Below are positions 33,405-43,914 of a stretch of 64,000 nucleotides of DNA, piece after piece. Position numbers and translations under genes: made by a program. How positions within the stretch are numbered: position 1 is the first letter of the stretch; every line of letters starts with the position of its first letter. The stretch covers positions 35,986 through 99,985 of the forward strand of contig MNCI01005945.1 of the NCBI GenBank assembly GCA_015680685.1, given 5' to 3'. Under the pieces are notes generated by a model. That model made no database searches. It worked only from the letters and a program-made list of their open reading frames with translations, and was not told where the DNA came from. Source of the DNA: Gnetum montanum (taxonomy: Eukaryota > Streptophyta > Gnetopsida > Gnetales > Gnetaceae).

Positions 33405-33590
33405 TGTGCTATGCTGCAGCTATGTGCTACACTACAGTAGACATGGAATGTCCTATGCTACGCTACAGTAGACAAGGGGTGTCTTGTGCTATGCTGTAGT
33501 AGACAGGGGATGTCCCATGCTACACTACAATAGATATGGGATGTCCAAAAAAGTAACAGGTGTTGTAACCCTGTAAGCTATAAATAGGGG
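33405..33590 (+). promoter_or_regulatory. E5 internal antisense promoter
   Basis: Plus strand. Four tandem 31-bp units begin TGCTACRCTACAGTAGACA at 33425, 33456, 33487 and 33518; a TATA box GCTATAAATAGGGG (TATAAATAG at 33579-33587) follows about 35 bp after the last. The repeat core TGCTACGCTACAGT is the same as the LTR-promoter repeat GTGCTACGCTGCAGTG (26197-26252). Direction is opposite to gag-pol. Transcription would enter the spliced gene at 34.9-38.35 kb. Confidence 0.7.
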
Positions 33591-33609
33591 ATTACCCATG
33601 GTAATCCCA

Positions 33610-34892
33610 TCATTTTCACTGTCAGAGCTATCACCCAAAGTGTAACATGGTTAGGCTATAGAGGTAGGGTAGTAAGGACAGCGTAGTGGTTGGTACGCCT
33701 GAGTTTGATAATGAGGATGATGGCATGCAGGAGTGAATGTATGCATCAAGGTCTTGCTAATGTAGACGAAGGGGAATGCACCTTGCAACATCTCCCCAGG
33801 GCACATGTTGAGAAACAATAGGAAGCACCATCTACCTGGTGAGTTGCTATGCTACCCTTGCCCATATTGTGCGATTTGTTGGGTTGGGCTACTATTGTCA
33901 TGGCTTTGGCCACCGCTGCAGCTGCTACGCTATGATTATTATGCACCACTTCCATAGCTGCTATTGTTGTGGGTAGGTTGATGTATCGGTTTGAGGATTT
34001 TAGAGGTTTTGGGTAGTGTAGCATGTATCCGTGTTAGTGTAGCATGCATCCCAAGTAGTGTAGCAGACGTTCTGGTTTATTTTTGTTTCATTTCATGCAA
34101 TGGGATAGGGCTAGAGGCTATGCAAAGGTTATGTTACCCTTTTCAGCGTGACCGATAGGCTACATTGTGTTTTCAGTGCTACATTGTTATACTGCTATGC
34201 TGCTACGCTATGTTGCTATGTTGCTACGTTGCTATGTTACACATGATGCAACTGTTACGCTACGCGGGGCATAGTTGTGGTGTTGTGCATGACACAGTCA
34301 CTACTCTACATAGGATGCACTCGCTACGCTACGCTACGTGTATCAAAACTACTACTCTATGCAAAGGGTGCTTGCTATGCTATGCTACTTGCAATGTAGC
34401 TGCTATGTTGTGCAAGGTGTACCTGCTATGCTACATTACACATAACATAGTTGCCACGCTGTGCATGGTATACTTGCTATGCTACACTACGTGTAACATA
34501 GCCGCCACGTTGTGCAAAGTGTATACCTACTACACTATGCTACGTGTAACACCCTACTACACTGCATGTAATGTAGCTACTATGCTATGTGGGACAAGTC
34601 ATAAAAGTGGAACTTATACCTGAGAAATGCTTGGCTCTATTTCATCGTGCTAAGGACATACTATTTCATACTTGTGAAAAATTTGTACACCAGAGGCTAT
34701 GCTATGCTATTCAGTGACTGTCACTTGAACACCGTAGTAATGCTTTGTGCTATGCCATGCAAGGTCATGTTAAAACCCATCTTGATCGTGATTGAGCTAG
34801 TGGGGGTTTTGTGCTACCTAAGTGCCCCTGTGACCAACGTCCCCCCTCCTCATGTGTGAGTAAGGGACTAGGTAGTCTGGTTTCGGGAAGGT
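33610..34892 (+). other. Leader of the E5 antisense gene
   Basis: From the expected start to the first recognisable coding exon. It contains the ~50-bp TACGCTA repeats (34180-34600) and no conserved protein. An AT/GC-mixed stretch at 33640-34140 shows short ORFs only. Confidence 0.5.
34180..34600. repeat. ~46-51-bp repeats with TGCTATGCTAC core
   Basis: Units with TGCTATGCTAC-ACATAACATAG-TGTGCA cores start near 34378, 34424, 34475 and 34526, with looser copies before. The motif GCTACGCTACG is shared with the LTR palindromes. A 152-codon Cys/Tyr/Leu-rich ORF (34165-34623) is a by-product of repeat length divisible by three. Confidence 0.75.
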
Positions 34893-37800
34893 GTGTGGAA
34901 GTTCCTAGAGTTCCTCCTTTGCGACTTCAGTGTGATAGTGTGGTCACACTTGTCGACTAAGACAACCGCTATGCTTGTTGAAATGCTATTTCCTGGGGAA
35001 AACCGTGGCATCTTAAAGTTTATGGCTGATGGATCTATTGGAGGAGAAGAGGCTGGGAGCTTAAATCGGCACCCAAAAGGTTTGAGAAGTTTCTGTTGGA
35101 TTTGAGCTATGCTCGAATTTAAGTGTTACCATAAGAACAACACCTTTTTTGTTGCTCATCACATGGGCACTTTCTTCCAGAATCCACTTGGGGCTATCTA
35201 CTATGCTAGTGGGTGAGTTCTATGAAAGTGTTTTAGACATGTTGTATCTTTTGTATTGCATAGTTGAAATTTTTATTGCATTCTATATGTTGCCATGTTT
35301 GTAATTGAAAAATATGGGCTTCACAATCAAGAGGGGGCATTGGCATTGGCCCAAAAAGCCTTACAAGAGTTCTCTTCTACCGGGAACGTGCACGTAGGCA
35401 TTATAGAACAACTTGGAATTGAGTTTAGGATGTATCCAACCAAATATGCTAAGTTCTACCTGAAATGTGAAGAACTTGGATGGTTGGATGGCAAATGGGC
35501 GGCCCATTGTGCACCTACCATGGAAGAAGTTCTGGTGGAAATGCCACCATTCCCCATGCCATTCACACTCGGTGAGTTAAGTTGTGCATGCCCCTTAATA
35601 TGTCCTTGATTGAGAAATTGATTGATTATGTTGTCTTTTTTTTAATCATTTTTTTTATTATTGCAGTAGTGGCCAAATCCCAAGATGTTACGGTAGTCAC
35701 CTCAAGTCATGAAAAAACTAAGCTCTTCTTCAAATATGGTGAAGTAGATGAGACGCAACGTTGGTTATGCAATGGGCCCCCAACCACCCTTGTTCAGAAT
35801 TTCCAAGAGGTTGTGCTTATGAACCTATTCTTAGCAGTAAATCCAAGCATTCCAACTGTAGAGATGCTCGTCCTTGTTGATTCTTTTACAAAAAGGACTG
35901 ATCGCTTTTGCACACATGTGCATAATGTGTGGATGGTGTTTGAGATTACCGATAGCCTTTTCGAAGATCTCTTTGGTGTCCCTTCCGATGGCTTATATGT
36001 AGGGGAGAAGACTAGTAGAGATGTAAATCATTGAGGGGACATAGAAGAGTGGCTAGGGATGAGCAAAGATTGAAAGGGGATTTACATGAATAAGGTTGAG
36101 TTAGAGGTAGCCCATAAGGTTTACCCTATCTTCCAAGCTTGTGCTTTCCACAAGTTACTCTCCCAAGGAAAAATCCTTGGAGTAGAGCAGGCTTGGATTA
36201 TGAGGGATGTCATGGAAGAAGGGACTTGCTATAATTGGGCCAAGTACCTCACCAAGGGTTTGCGGGCTGAAATGGTTAAGCTTTGTGAGAGGCTTGATGC
36301 ATGTTTTAATGTGCATTTTGCCTTTTTCACCACTTTCCTATGACGATTCATTAAATTCTTGGTGATTCAAGAGAATGGCGTTTGGGTGTTGCAAGACTAC
36401 ACCCAGATATCCAAACCATGGATCTGTCAAGTGTTCCACACCACTTGATCCTGGGACCCCCCCAGAAGCTATTGGGAAATCTTTTTCAATAACAATGAAG
36501 GATTGGGTGGGATAACCCTTTCATGCACCAGATAGTGTTGAACAAGGGCCTCCCACTAACACAAGCAATGTGATGAAGGGGGCATGCCTCATTGCTGAAA
36601 TAATGAAATCAAAATTTCAACGCAAGAAGTCCTGTCCCATGGAAGAGCCTCCACACACCAGTGAAGAGAGAGGCAAGAAGTTGCGAATCAGGGTTCGTAA
36701 AGTGCAGATTACATCTACTGGTGAGTATAGTTTAATTTTCTCATTAGCTAAAGATACCCTTCTCCTTTTTATGTTAGACTAGCATGCTTACTTTAGATGT
36801 GTTTAATAAATGAAGAAGAAGAATCTTTGGCCCCTGAGGCAAGGGCTCCTACTATAGAAGAAGAAGAGGCCTCGGCTGTAGAGGAGGAGGCCCCTAATAT
36901 AGAGGAAGAGGCCCCTGCTGCTGGTGAACCTTTTGTAGAGTGTGTCCTAGCACCTAAGGAGCACCTGATAATTAAGGACACTACTACATTGTTAAGTTAG
37001 CTTGAGGGGGAAGGGCTACAATTTAACAATGGTGAGTTTGACAGTTTTCTTGACAATGTGTCAATGGAAAGTCCCCCTACTCTCACCCCTGAGGGTTTGC
37101 TGGGTAGGAGCTTTGCACTATTGTTCATGTCATTTTCAGTTTTGTTTTCCTCTTCTTTACCATGCTAACATGCCTTGTTGCATAGTGGACACTACTACCA
37201 AGGCTCCTAATTCTTCCTCCTCATTTTGTCTCCAACCCTGGACAAGTTTCCCTTTATGGAGGGGATAGTCGATGACATGATTGACCATTTAAGGAAAATT
37301 GATCTAGAGATAGGTATGTTTGCACTCTGTGTTGTTGTATTTCTGCCATCATGTCATGACTAAAATTTGTCATGTTGGGAATAATAGCTTCTCGGGTGAA
37401 GTGGGATCCACAATAGGTGGTCGACGTTGATGCTATACCTGAACTCCCCCTAGAGGTAACCAAGGTACCTTGTAATGTGTACGAGGAGGTGAGTAAGTAT
37501 GCACTATACTTAGTGTAATATCTGTGGGAGTGCAAACATGTCAATGAAGACCTCTAGAAGTGGGTCTAGAAGTTAGAAAAGGAAAAAGCTAGCTAGGCAG
37601 TTGAGTTGGAGGGTCTTCGGTCAAGGAATGAGTTTTTGATGGCCCATGACACTTCCAACGGTAGTTGGCGTATGGCCGTGATTAATTATGCAAGATATTG
37701 GTTGGACGTATGGGGTAAAAATGAGGCTACTCATGAAATAATGCTTGTAGATGGATTTATTGGCCCAAAAAAAGTAGGACTGGAAAGATTACAGTGCCAA

Positions 37801-38348
37801 GGTGTACGAATGGGGGAAAGCACAAAAAAATCATAAACACATGTACAAAGTGGAATGTGCTGCCTATCGTCAGAAATATCAATATGCTTCCGTTGAGTTG
37901 CATACTCATAAGCTATTTCTCGATGTGATTGGTGCTGCCAGGGCCTTTGATAAATTTACAAAATAGGTAGTGGTTAGTGAGTCTCTCAAGAGGGAGATGA
38001 CCTTACCTTCTAGGGAGACCACCATCACCACCTTTTCTTTAGGGCCATCCACTTGGATAGTTGTGGAGAAGGGGAAGCTTGTTGCAAGTGTTGATTTAGG
38101 GGAAGAAGATTGGGCAGCTTGAGTGAGGAGGAGATTATACAGTGCTTAGCGGCTGGAATGGACAAGATAACCCTAGAGATGGACACAGGCCCATCTCAGG
38201 TTAGCCACTCTTTATTGTATCATAGCCTATTTTCTGAGAGCCTTATCGTAGTTTGATTCATTATTTTATTTTTGTTTTATGTAGGATCCAAATGAAGGTG
38301 TGGGACCTAGTGGAGCAAGAGATGAAAATACTGGCAAAGACTTGTAGC
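34893..38348 (+). pseudogene. E5 antisense multi-exon gene
   Basis: Coding exons with short GT-AG introns on the strand opposite gag-pol. Exon a (34893-35212; one TAG) ends NPLGAIYYASG before GTGAGT (35213). Exon b (to 35571: YPTKYAKFYLKCEELGWLDG) meets a clear 95-bp intron, GTGAGTTAAG to TTATTGCAG (35572-35666); joining it keeps the frame. Exon c (35667-36034) has QRWLCNGPPTT and WMVFEITDSLFEDLFGVPSDG; 36086-36343 continues. Further donor/acceptor pairs: 36721 to about 36796, about 37110-37186, about 37313-37388, about 38199-38283. 36797-36990 is Glu/Ala/Pro-rich; 37390-38120 is Lys/Glu-rich, coiled-coil-like; the last exon ends about 38348. Resembles plant mobile-domain/transposon-type proteins; function unknown. 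A few stops and frame shifts. Confidence 0.65.
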
Positions 38349-38807
38349 GTGATGACAAAAAAATTTTATTTTTGTTTTTCTATTTTATTTTTTGTAACCC
38401 TTAATGTATGGACTCAAATTTAATGAAGAGTATAAAGTGGAACACCTATTTAATTTCTTTTGGTTAATATTTTATTAATGTGCTTAGGCCTCTTGTGGGC
38501 CCCTTATTCTAGTTTAAGGCCATTTCAGACCATTGTAATCGTTTAAGGCCATTTCGGGCCATCGCTAGTTTAAGGCCATTTCGGGCCATCACTAGTTTAA
38601 GGCCATTTAGGGCCATGTGTAATGTAATTTTAAGAGTGGAATTGCTAGTTTTAGGCCTTGGTGGGCTATAGCGATAGTTTAAGGCCATTCCAGGCCATAA
38701 TCATTTTAACTAATGGGAATAGTAAAGATAATGCAAACAACAAACTTTAATGAAAAATGGAAATCGTGTGAACATAAGTATACAATTTATTAAAGTGGTA
38801 GTAAGCT
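38349..38807. other. 3' end of antisense gene and PR/spacer junction
   Basis: T-rich 3' region after the last exon, with no clear AATAAA, followed by the repeats at 38505-38705. The convergent gag-protease reading ends at 38808, so the two transcripts would overlap tail to tail here. Confidence 0.5.
38505..38705. repeat. GGCC-type repeats at PR/spacer junction of E5
   Basis: About six units of CTAGTTTAAGGCCATTTCGGGCCAT (25-32 bp), the best preserved of the class, each with an inverted GGCC...GGCC. Confidence 0.85.
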
Positions 38808-39515
38808 TTAGTCATGCAATTTTTTCCTAATTTGATGTGGATTAGGCAAGGCATATGGTTGGGAAGCTTTGTGGTGGCATTCCTCTTTACTATCATCTAC
38901 TGCTTGGAACGGAAATTTGGCCCACATGTTTTCTTCATTTAAGTTGGTAATTTTAGATGGCTCATTTGTCAATTGTGGAATTTTAGCATGAGTTGGTGAT
39001 TTGTTTTCAGAGATTTCTATCTCTGATCCTTGCTCCATGTCTATATTGTTGATTGCTCAAGAGGCTACTTCAGCACCAAAGATCAACACCTCTCCACCTG
39101 CATAGGGTAGGGGGATTTCTTCATGTATGGGTGAGGAGACAGCTCTTAATTGGGCTAACCATGATCTCCCCAAGATCAAGTTAAACCCAGGAATTTACTC
39201 TACCACAATGAATTCTGTGCTAGTGGGAAACTGGTCCTCCACCAAAAAGTTGATGTTAATAATGGCTTTGACTATGATACATGCTTCATTAAATGATTTT
39301 AGATAGGAAGTTAATGTGGGCTTGATTTGATCCACCAGGCCCAACTTGTCAATGATGGGAAATTGAATCACATTAGTGGAAACCCCTTCATCAATGTGTA
39401 CTCTATGAATTTTGTATTAACCCACCCAAATCATGATAAACATGGGGGCGATAGTCACTTGACCCTTTTCAGGGTCATCCTTGATGGCCTTGTCTTGAAA
39501 TGTTAACTAGGTTAG
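38808..39515 (-). pseudogene. pro: E5 aspartic protease
   Basis: Minus strand. Core reads VHIDEGVSTNVIQFPIIDKL, with DEG at the DSG/DTG active-site position, then LKSFNEA, then GFNLILGRSWLAQLRAVSS (GRPWL type) near 39150-39200. After PLPYAGGEVLI comes INNIDMEQGSEIEI and an acidic tail ending in a stop at 38808. It aligns with E1 2250-2690 residue by residue except for the tail. The active-site Ser is not kept in either copy (Asp in E1, Glu in E5). Confidence 0.8.
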
Positions 39516-41221
39516 CTATGGTTCTTTGGCCATAATAGGAAGCATGATGGCGTGGATAGCCTTCTCTTCAGCTGGCGTGTTTTTGTTAATAGAAATAGAT
39601 GCTAACATGAAAACTAAGGCCTCACAATGAACTGTAGAGGTTATGATTAAGTCATACAAGCTTAATGTTGTATTCTTTTGCTTTAAAGCTTGTTTAACTT
39701 GCAAAAGTGCATCTAGGAAATCTTGTCCATTGTTTGGTTGTTTACTCATCTTTGCTTCTTCTATGCATCCTAAAAGGCGAATCTCTTGAGGAGGAGTGGG
39801 CTTGGATTGAATGACAACTTTTGTTGACTTAGAGGATAGTGGTTGCATGTGTATGTTGCTACCCATAGCCTTCAATGGTGAAGTCATGGGCACAGCTGAT
39901 AGAGGGGTAGGCTTAGGGGAGAGGGGGGGGGGNGCAACGTAGCACATTCTCTAGCCAACCTATCCACTAGATGCTCTTCGCATTTACTTAGATGGAAACA
40001 TTATGATGTAGTTCCTATCATTGAACCTTGAGTTGCAGAGGGAGTCGTATGCTTGGGCACCTTGATAACAAAAGGTGCTTGAGTTGTTATGGTAGCAGGT
40101 GGTGTAGTCTTGAGCATAAAAGATGTGATAGATATCTGAGGAGGGACTCTAATGAAAAATGGGATTTGCAACCTAGTTGTTGTTGATGCTTCAAGGCTGT
40201 GGGGAGGTACACAAACCACAAATGGCTCATGTTGTGACTCCGTGTTATCATCCATGCCAATAGCATTAATAGTATAACCCGTATTGTTGGTATTTAATGG
40301 GTCCTTGTAAATGTTCATCGATTGGTTTTCAGGTCAGACAGGACTGCTCTCATCTAGAACCAACTTATCCTGATCGATCATTTGTTGGATGTTATCTTTT
40401 AGTGTCAAGCAATAATCTATGTCATGCTTGCACATTTGATGATAATAGCAAAAGCGCTCTAGTCTAAAGTTTCTATGTACTGGTGGGTCATTAGGCATAA
40501 CCACAGAGGGGTCACAAAGGACTTCATAATACCTCTGATGCTGTTTAAGAGCCTCCTCTGACATCCATTTATGTTGAATGTTCCCAGCTTCCAGTAGTTA
40601 TTTTAGAAGATCAAATGGCTTGATTGGTAACGTAGTATATTTTGAATGGTCCTTGCACTCAAAATTTGACCTCGCTGAAGTTTGGGCGGTAGTTGCTAAG
40701 GTTGAAGGTTGGCTAGTGCTACTAGGGCTAGGTGCTATGTTGTTTGTGGCATGAGTTTTAGATGCTTTATCCATCTATTTGCCCTTATTAGTTTCATGGA
40801 CTAAAACAGCCATTGTGGTTGTCGTAGCTTTGCCTCTCTTCTTGTCCTTCTTTGTATGTGCATTTTTATATGCTACATAGGCTAGATTCCTACTAGCTTC
40901 CACTACATCTTGGATCCTCTTGGTTTGAGCAAATGGTTGGCTAAGGGAACGCGAGGCCAAATAGTATAGCTTGGATTTAATAAAATCGTTTACTACACCT
41001 TTGAAAATGGCTAATAAATGGGCCTCAACTATTGGTTCGTAAATTTCATTTAGGGTAGCGCTCCATCGTTGTATGAACTTTTGCACAGATTCTAGTGGCT
41101 CTTGTTTAACAGTCATAAGTTGATCTATAGTGACTTTCAGCTTCAGGTTATACTTAAAGCGAGTCACAAATTGGCTTAATAGTTCTTCCAATGTTGAGAT
41201 TGAGGTATGAGATCTAGGAAG
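39516..41221 (-). pseudogene. gag: E5 gag, N-terminus deleted
   Basis: Minus strand. Starts abruptly at the LTR junction (41221) with LPRS, then STLEELLSQFVTRFKYNLK (41191 on), SVQKFIQRWSATLNEIYEPI, AHLLAIFKGVVNDFIKSKLY. The zinc finger CYYHQMCKHDIDYC (CX2HX4HX4C, near 40440) and TLKDNIQQMIDQDKLVLDE follow, then a Pro/Thr-rich linker (40318-40001) with FVIKVP, and VKQALKQKNTTLSLYDLI (39516-39947). E1 shows that at least 170 residues are missing at the front. One N lies in a G-run at 39933. Confidence 0.85.
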
Positions 41222-43088
41222 TGTTACTACATGTATTTGCTATTCACCAACCTTCTACTTGAAAACCTTCTTGCCAAACCCAACTGCTAGAAAGCTAATT
41301 TCCAAAATGCCAATCTCTAGAAGCCAATTGCAAGAAAGTGAAATTGAAAAGCCAACCCCTTGAATGTTGTTTGCTAGGGTATTTATAAGGTTGAGAGTGA
41401 GAGAGAGACGTGGTTTGGACACCATGTGTCCTAGGTCCCACAGGGTGCAAACATGGATGTGCTATGCTGACGTGTGGTGCTACGTTGCAGTGCTATGCTA
41501 TAGTGTTACGCTGAGTGAAATGAGGCTGGAAGTGATGTATAATTGAGTTGTGACCATACCATTCAAATTGCATGTGCTAGAATCCAGAGGATTGCCACAT
41601 TTTTACAAGAAATGCTTATATCAAATGCAAAGTGGAGCCTACGCTCCAGGACTATGTCTTCTCTCTTGCGAGTAAGGTCAAGGGTAGGAACAACTTTAGG
41701 AATCAACAGGGGATGCAAAACAAAGCAAACTGCAGATCTTGTTTTTCAAGGAGATGTTGAAGAAGAAATGACCATTGCCAACAAGTTTTGGAGCTACTGG
41801 AGATGTCCTAAGGCTTCTTCGTAGGCGTTACACTACTTATACTATTTAGCATAGTGGAGTAGCGTGAACACCCATATGCTATGTTGTGCTACACTGTGTA
41901 GCATAGCACAGCATAGCAGCCATTTTTGAGCCAAATCTTGCTCAAAAACTGAAAATACCTTTCTGAGGCCTAGCAAGACAAGCTATCTTAGCAACCAACC
42001 ATCACACTTTTCATGTTGAAGGAGCTTGAGACTTCCTAGTTTCATCCCTGGGACACTTTTAGCCTCCATGTTCCTGCTACACTGTGCTACACTATGCAGC
42101 ATAACATAATGTAGCAACCAGTGTGACATGAATTCTTGATTAATCTACAATGTTTTATCAAGATACTTTGATTAAGGACTGAGTGCAAAGTGGGAAAAGA
42201 AGTCTTGGAGGTTGGAGCATGGCCAAGTGTAATTCTTTTGCTAGAAAAACCTGATGAAGGGCCTTCCTGCATTCTGACCCTACTATGCTATGTAGCGTAG
42301 TACAGCGTAGCACCCAGTTTGGCCTAAATTTTGACTCACCTTGCAAATTTTTTGTCATGGGATATTAGTCATGTCCTAGGGTGGTAGTAGAACAAGCATT
42401 TTTGATGGTCGAGGCATGGGCAATTATGTTTACTTCATCAAAACAATCTGAGTGAAGATATTGTCACATTAGAACCCTACTACGCTATGCTAAGCTATGT
42501 AGCATAGGACTCAAATAGAGATGATTTCTGATGAAATTTGCCACATTCTCCTATGTCATACTGATCATGCTTCAAGGATGAAGGGGGGTGGAGGGGNNNN
42601 NNNNNNNNNNNNNNNGGGGCAGTAGGTATCCTTGCGAACTGAATCACTGCTAACTGCATCTTCTGTGTCTGATTAGTCACCACATGGCCTACTACATTGT
42701 GTAGCGTAGCAGGTCTCATTATTAGAAAACTTGCCAAATTGTTTAGCCCATCCTAAACACCTTTGACAGCTCCTAGCTTAGCACTTGGGTGGACTGTCAG
42801 CTGGGGCATTTGTCAAGCTAGACAAGCTAGAAAGTGTAGCAAGCTTGACAACCTAGGAGATAGAAAATCTACAGAACTACGTGGTCCACTTTTAGTGCTA
42901 ATTTTGTGCACACTAGCTTTGTAATTGGGTGTTGCATTGATTGTGCTATGGAGGATGGCAGGTAGGCCTAGAAGTCCTGGGTGCCATGTTGTCCATGTAG
43001 TGCAATGTGACACTATGCTTGCAAATATTTTTGCCTAAATTTTGGGACTATGCTGAGTCACAAGAGTTTCAAAATTGATGGTGTTTCA
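41222..43088 (-). repeat. E5 5' LTR, inner end deleted
   Basis: Matches 3' LTR positions 25960-27812. The inner ~538 bp (R/U5 side) is absent and the LTR is fused straight to gag at GAAGTGTTACT. Outer end TGAAACACC on the minus strand is intact next to TSD CATGT. A 19-N gap in a G-run lies at 42597-42615. Confidence 0.85.
42597..42615. other. Assembly gap, 19 N
   Basis: Run of N flanked by G-runs; the other LTR has a 13-G run here (27327-27339). Confidence 0.99.
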
Positions 43089-43093
43089 CATGT
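43089..43093. repeat. E5 target-site duplication, right
   Basis: CATGT, matching 25417-25421. Confidence 0.9.
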
Positions 43094-43914
43094 AGCCTAT
43101 TTATCTTGTCTAATGGATGTGCTTTGAATTTCCATAATTTTTTTCATTCATTTTTCTTTTTTTTTGAATTTAATGTTTTTATTGATTTTTGGAAGGGAAC
43201 CACACCATGCAATGACTTATTCAACTTCTTGCTCTTAGGCAACATAGAATGGTAAGAAATCCATTGAAAACACTCAAGCACTCAAGTAAGTAGAAAGGTA
43301 TAAAGAGTAATGAATCCCCTTGAAGTCACACTCTTTTCAAACCTTTTGGATCTTTCCTGATTTTGGAAACTACCAAGGTCATAAGTTTGTTAAGGTTTCA
43401 TTAATGAAAAAGAAATATCATATTCCCAAAATAAGGAAGACCATAGAGTTAATGGATGGGTGGGTAATGTGGACTCACTACTTATTCCATGAAAAAGAAA
43501 CTTTATTTTATTCATCAATCATCAAAATTCAAAAATAGAAACAAAACATTGGCAATGAAAAACATTAGGTACAAACCACCATTAGTATATAGCTATAGCA
43601 TCACTGTGTCTTGTTGGCAATAAAGCAATTTTATTAGAAAAAAAAAGAAAATTCACATCAAAATAAAAGAAAATATAAAAGAAATTATAAAATATTCAAG
43701 AAAAATAAAACATACTAATGATGTTGTAAAATTTTTTTTTGGAAAAATAGCAAAGTGTAAACCAAAAAGTTATAGAAACAAAGAAAGTGTAGAATAAAAA
43801 GGCATAAAACAAAATAGTAGAAAAACTGAGGAGCCATTTTAATAATTATCATATATGGCCATCTCCCCCATAACTAAGTTGAAAGGAGAAGATGCAAAAG
43901 ATTGAGTGTGGTTG
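43094..43914 (-). other. E4 region after integrase
   Basis: AT-rich, A-runs and T-runs, no coding signal. Aligns with E7 61209-61990. Confidence 0.6.

Larger units (their letters stand above)
25422..43088 (-). mobile_element. E5: 17.7-kb Tat-like element with antisense gene
   Basis: Ends TG...CA on both sides with TSD CATGT. Minus-strand order: truncated 5' LTR (43088-41222), gag lacking its N-terminus, protease (to 38808), a 5.5-kb spacer with a plus-strand spliced gene, then pol N-terminus/RT/RNase H/archaeal-type RNase H/integrase (33252-29625), 3' untranslated region, purine tract, 3' LTR (27812-25422). Over one 133-bp LTR stretch I counted 10 differences (about 7.5%), so it is not recent, yet it is the least decayed element here. 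Short GGCC repeats mark the PR/spacer, spacer/RT and IN/3'-end junctions. Confidence 0.9.

Noticed and set aside
33405-34600. Nested MITE or satellite in place of an internal promoter
   Set aside because: No terminal inverted repeats or target duplication seen, and the repeat word is the element's own LTR promoter word next to a TATA box. Not fully excluded.
34893-38348. A host gene captured by chance, or a separate element nested in E5
   Set aside because: No target duplication or LTR at its edges, E1 has a spacer at the same point, and E5's junction repeats flank it. An ancient capture in the lineage remains possible.
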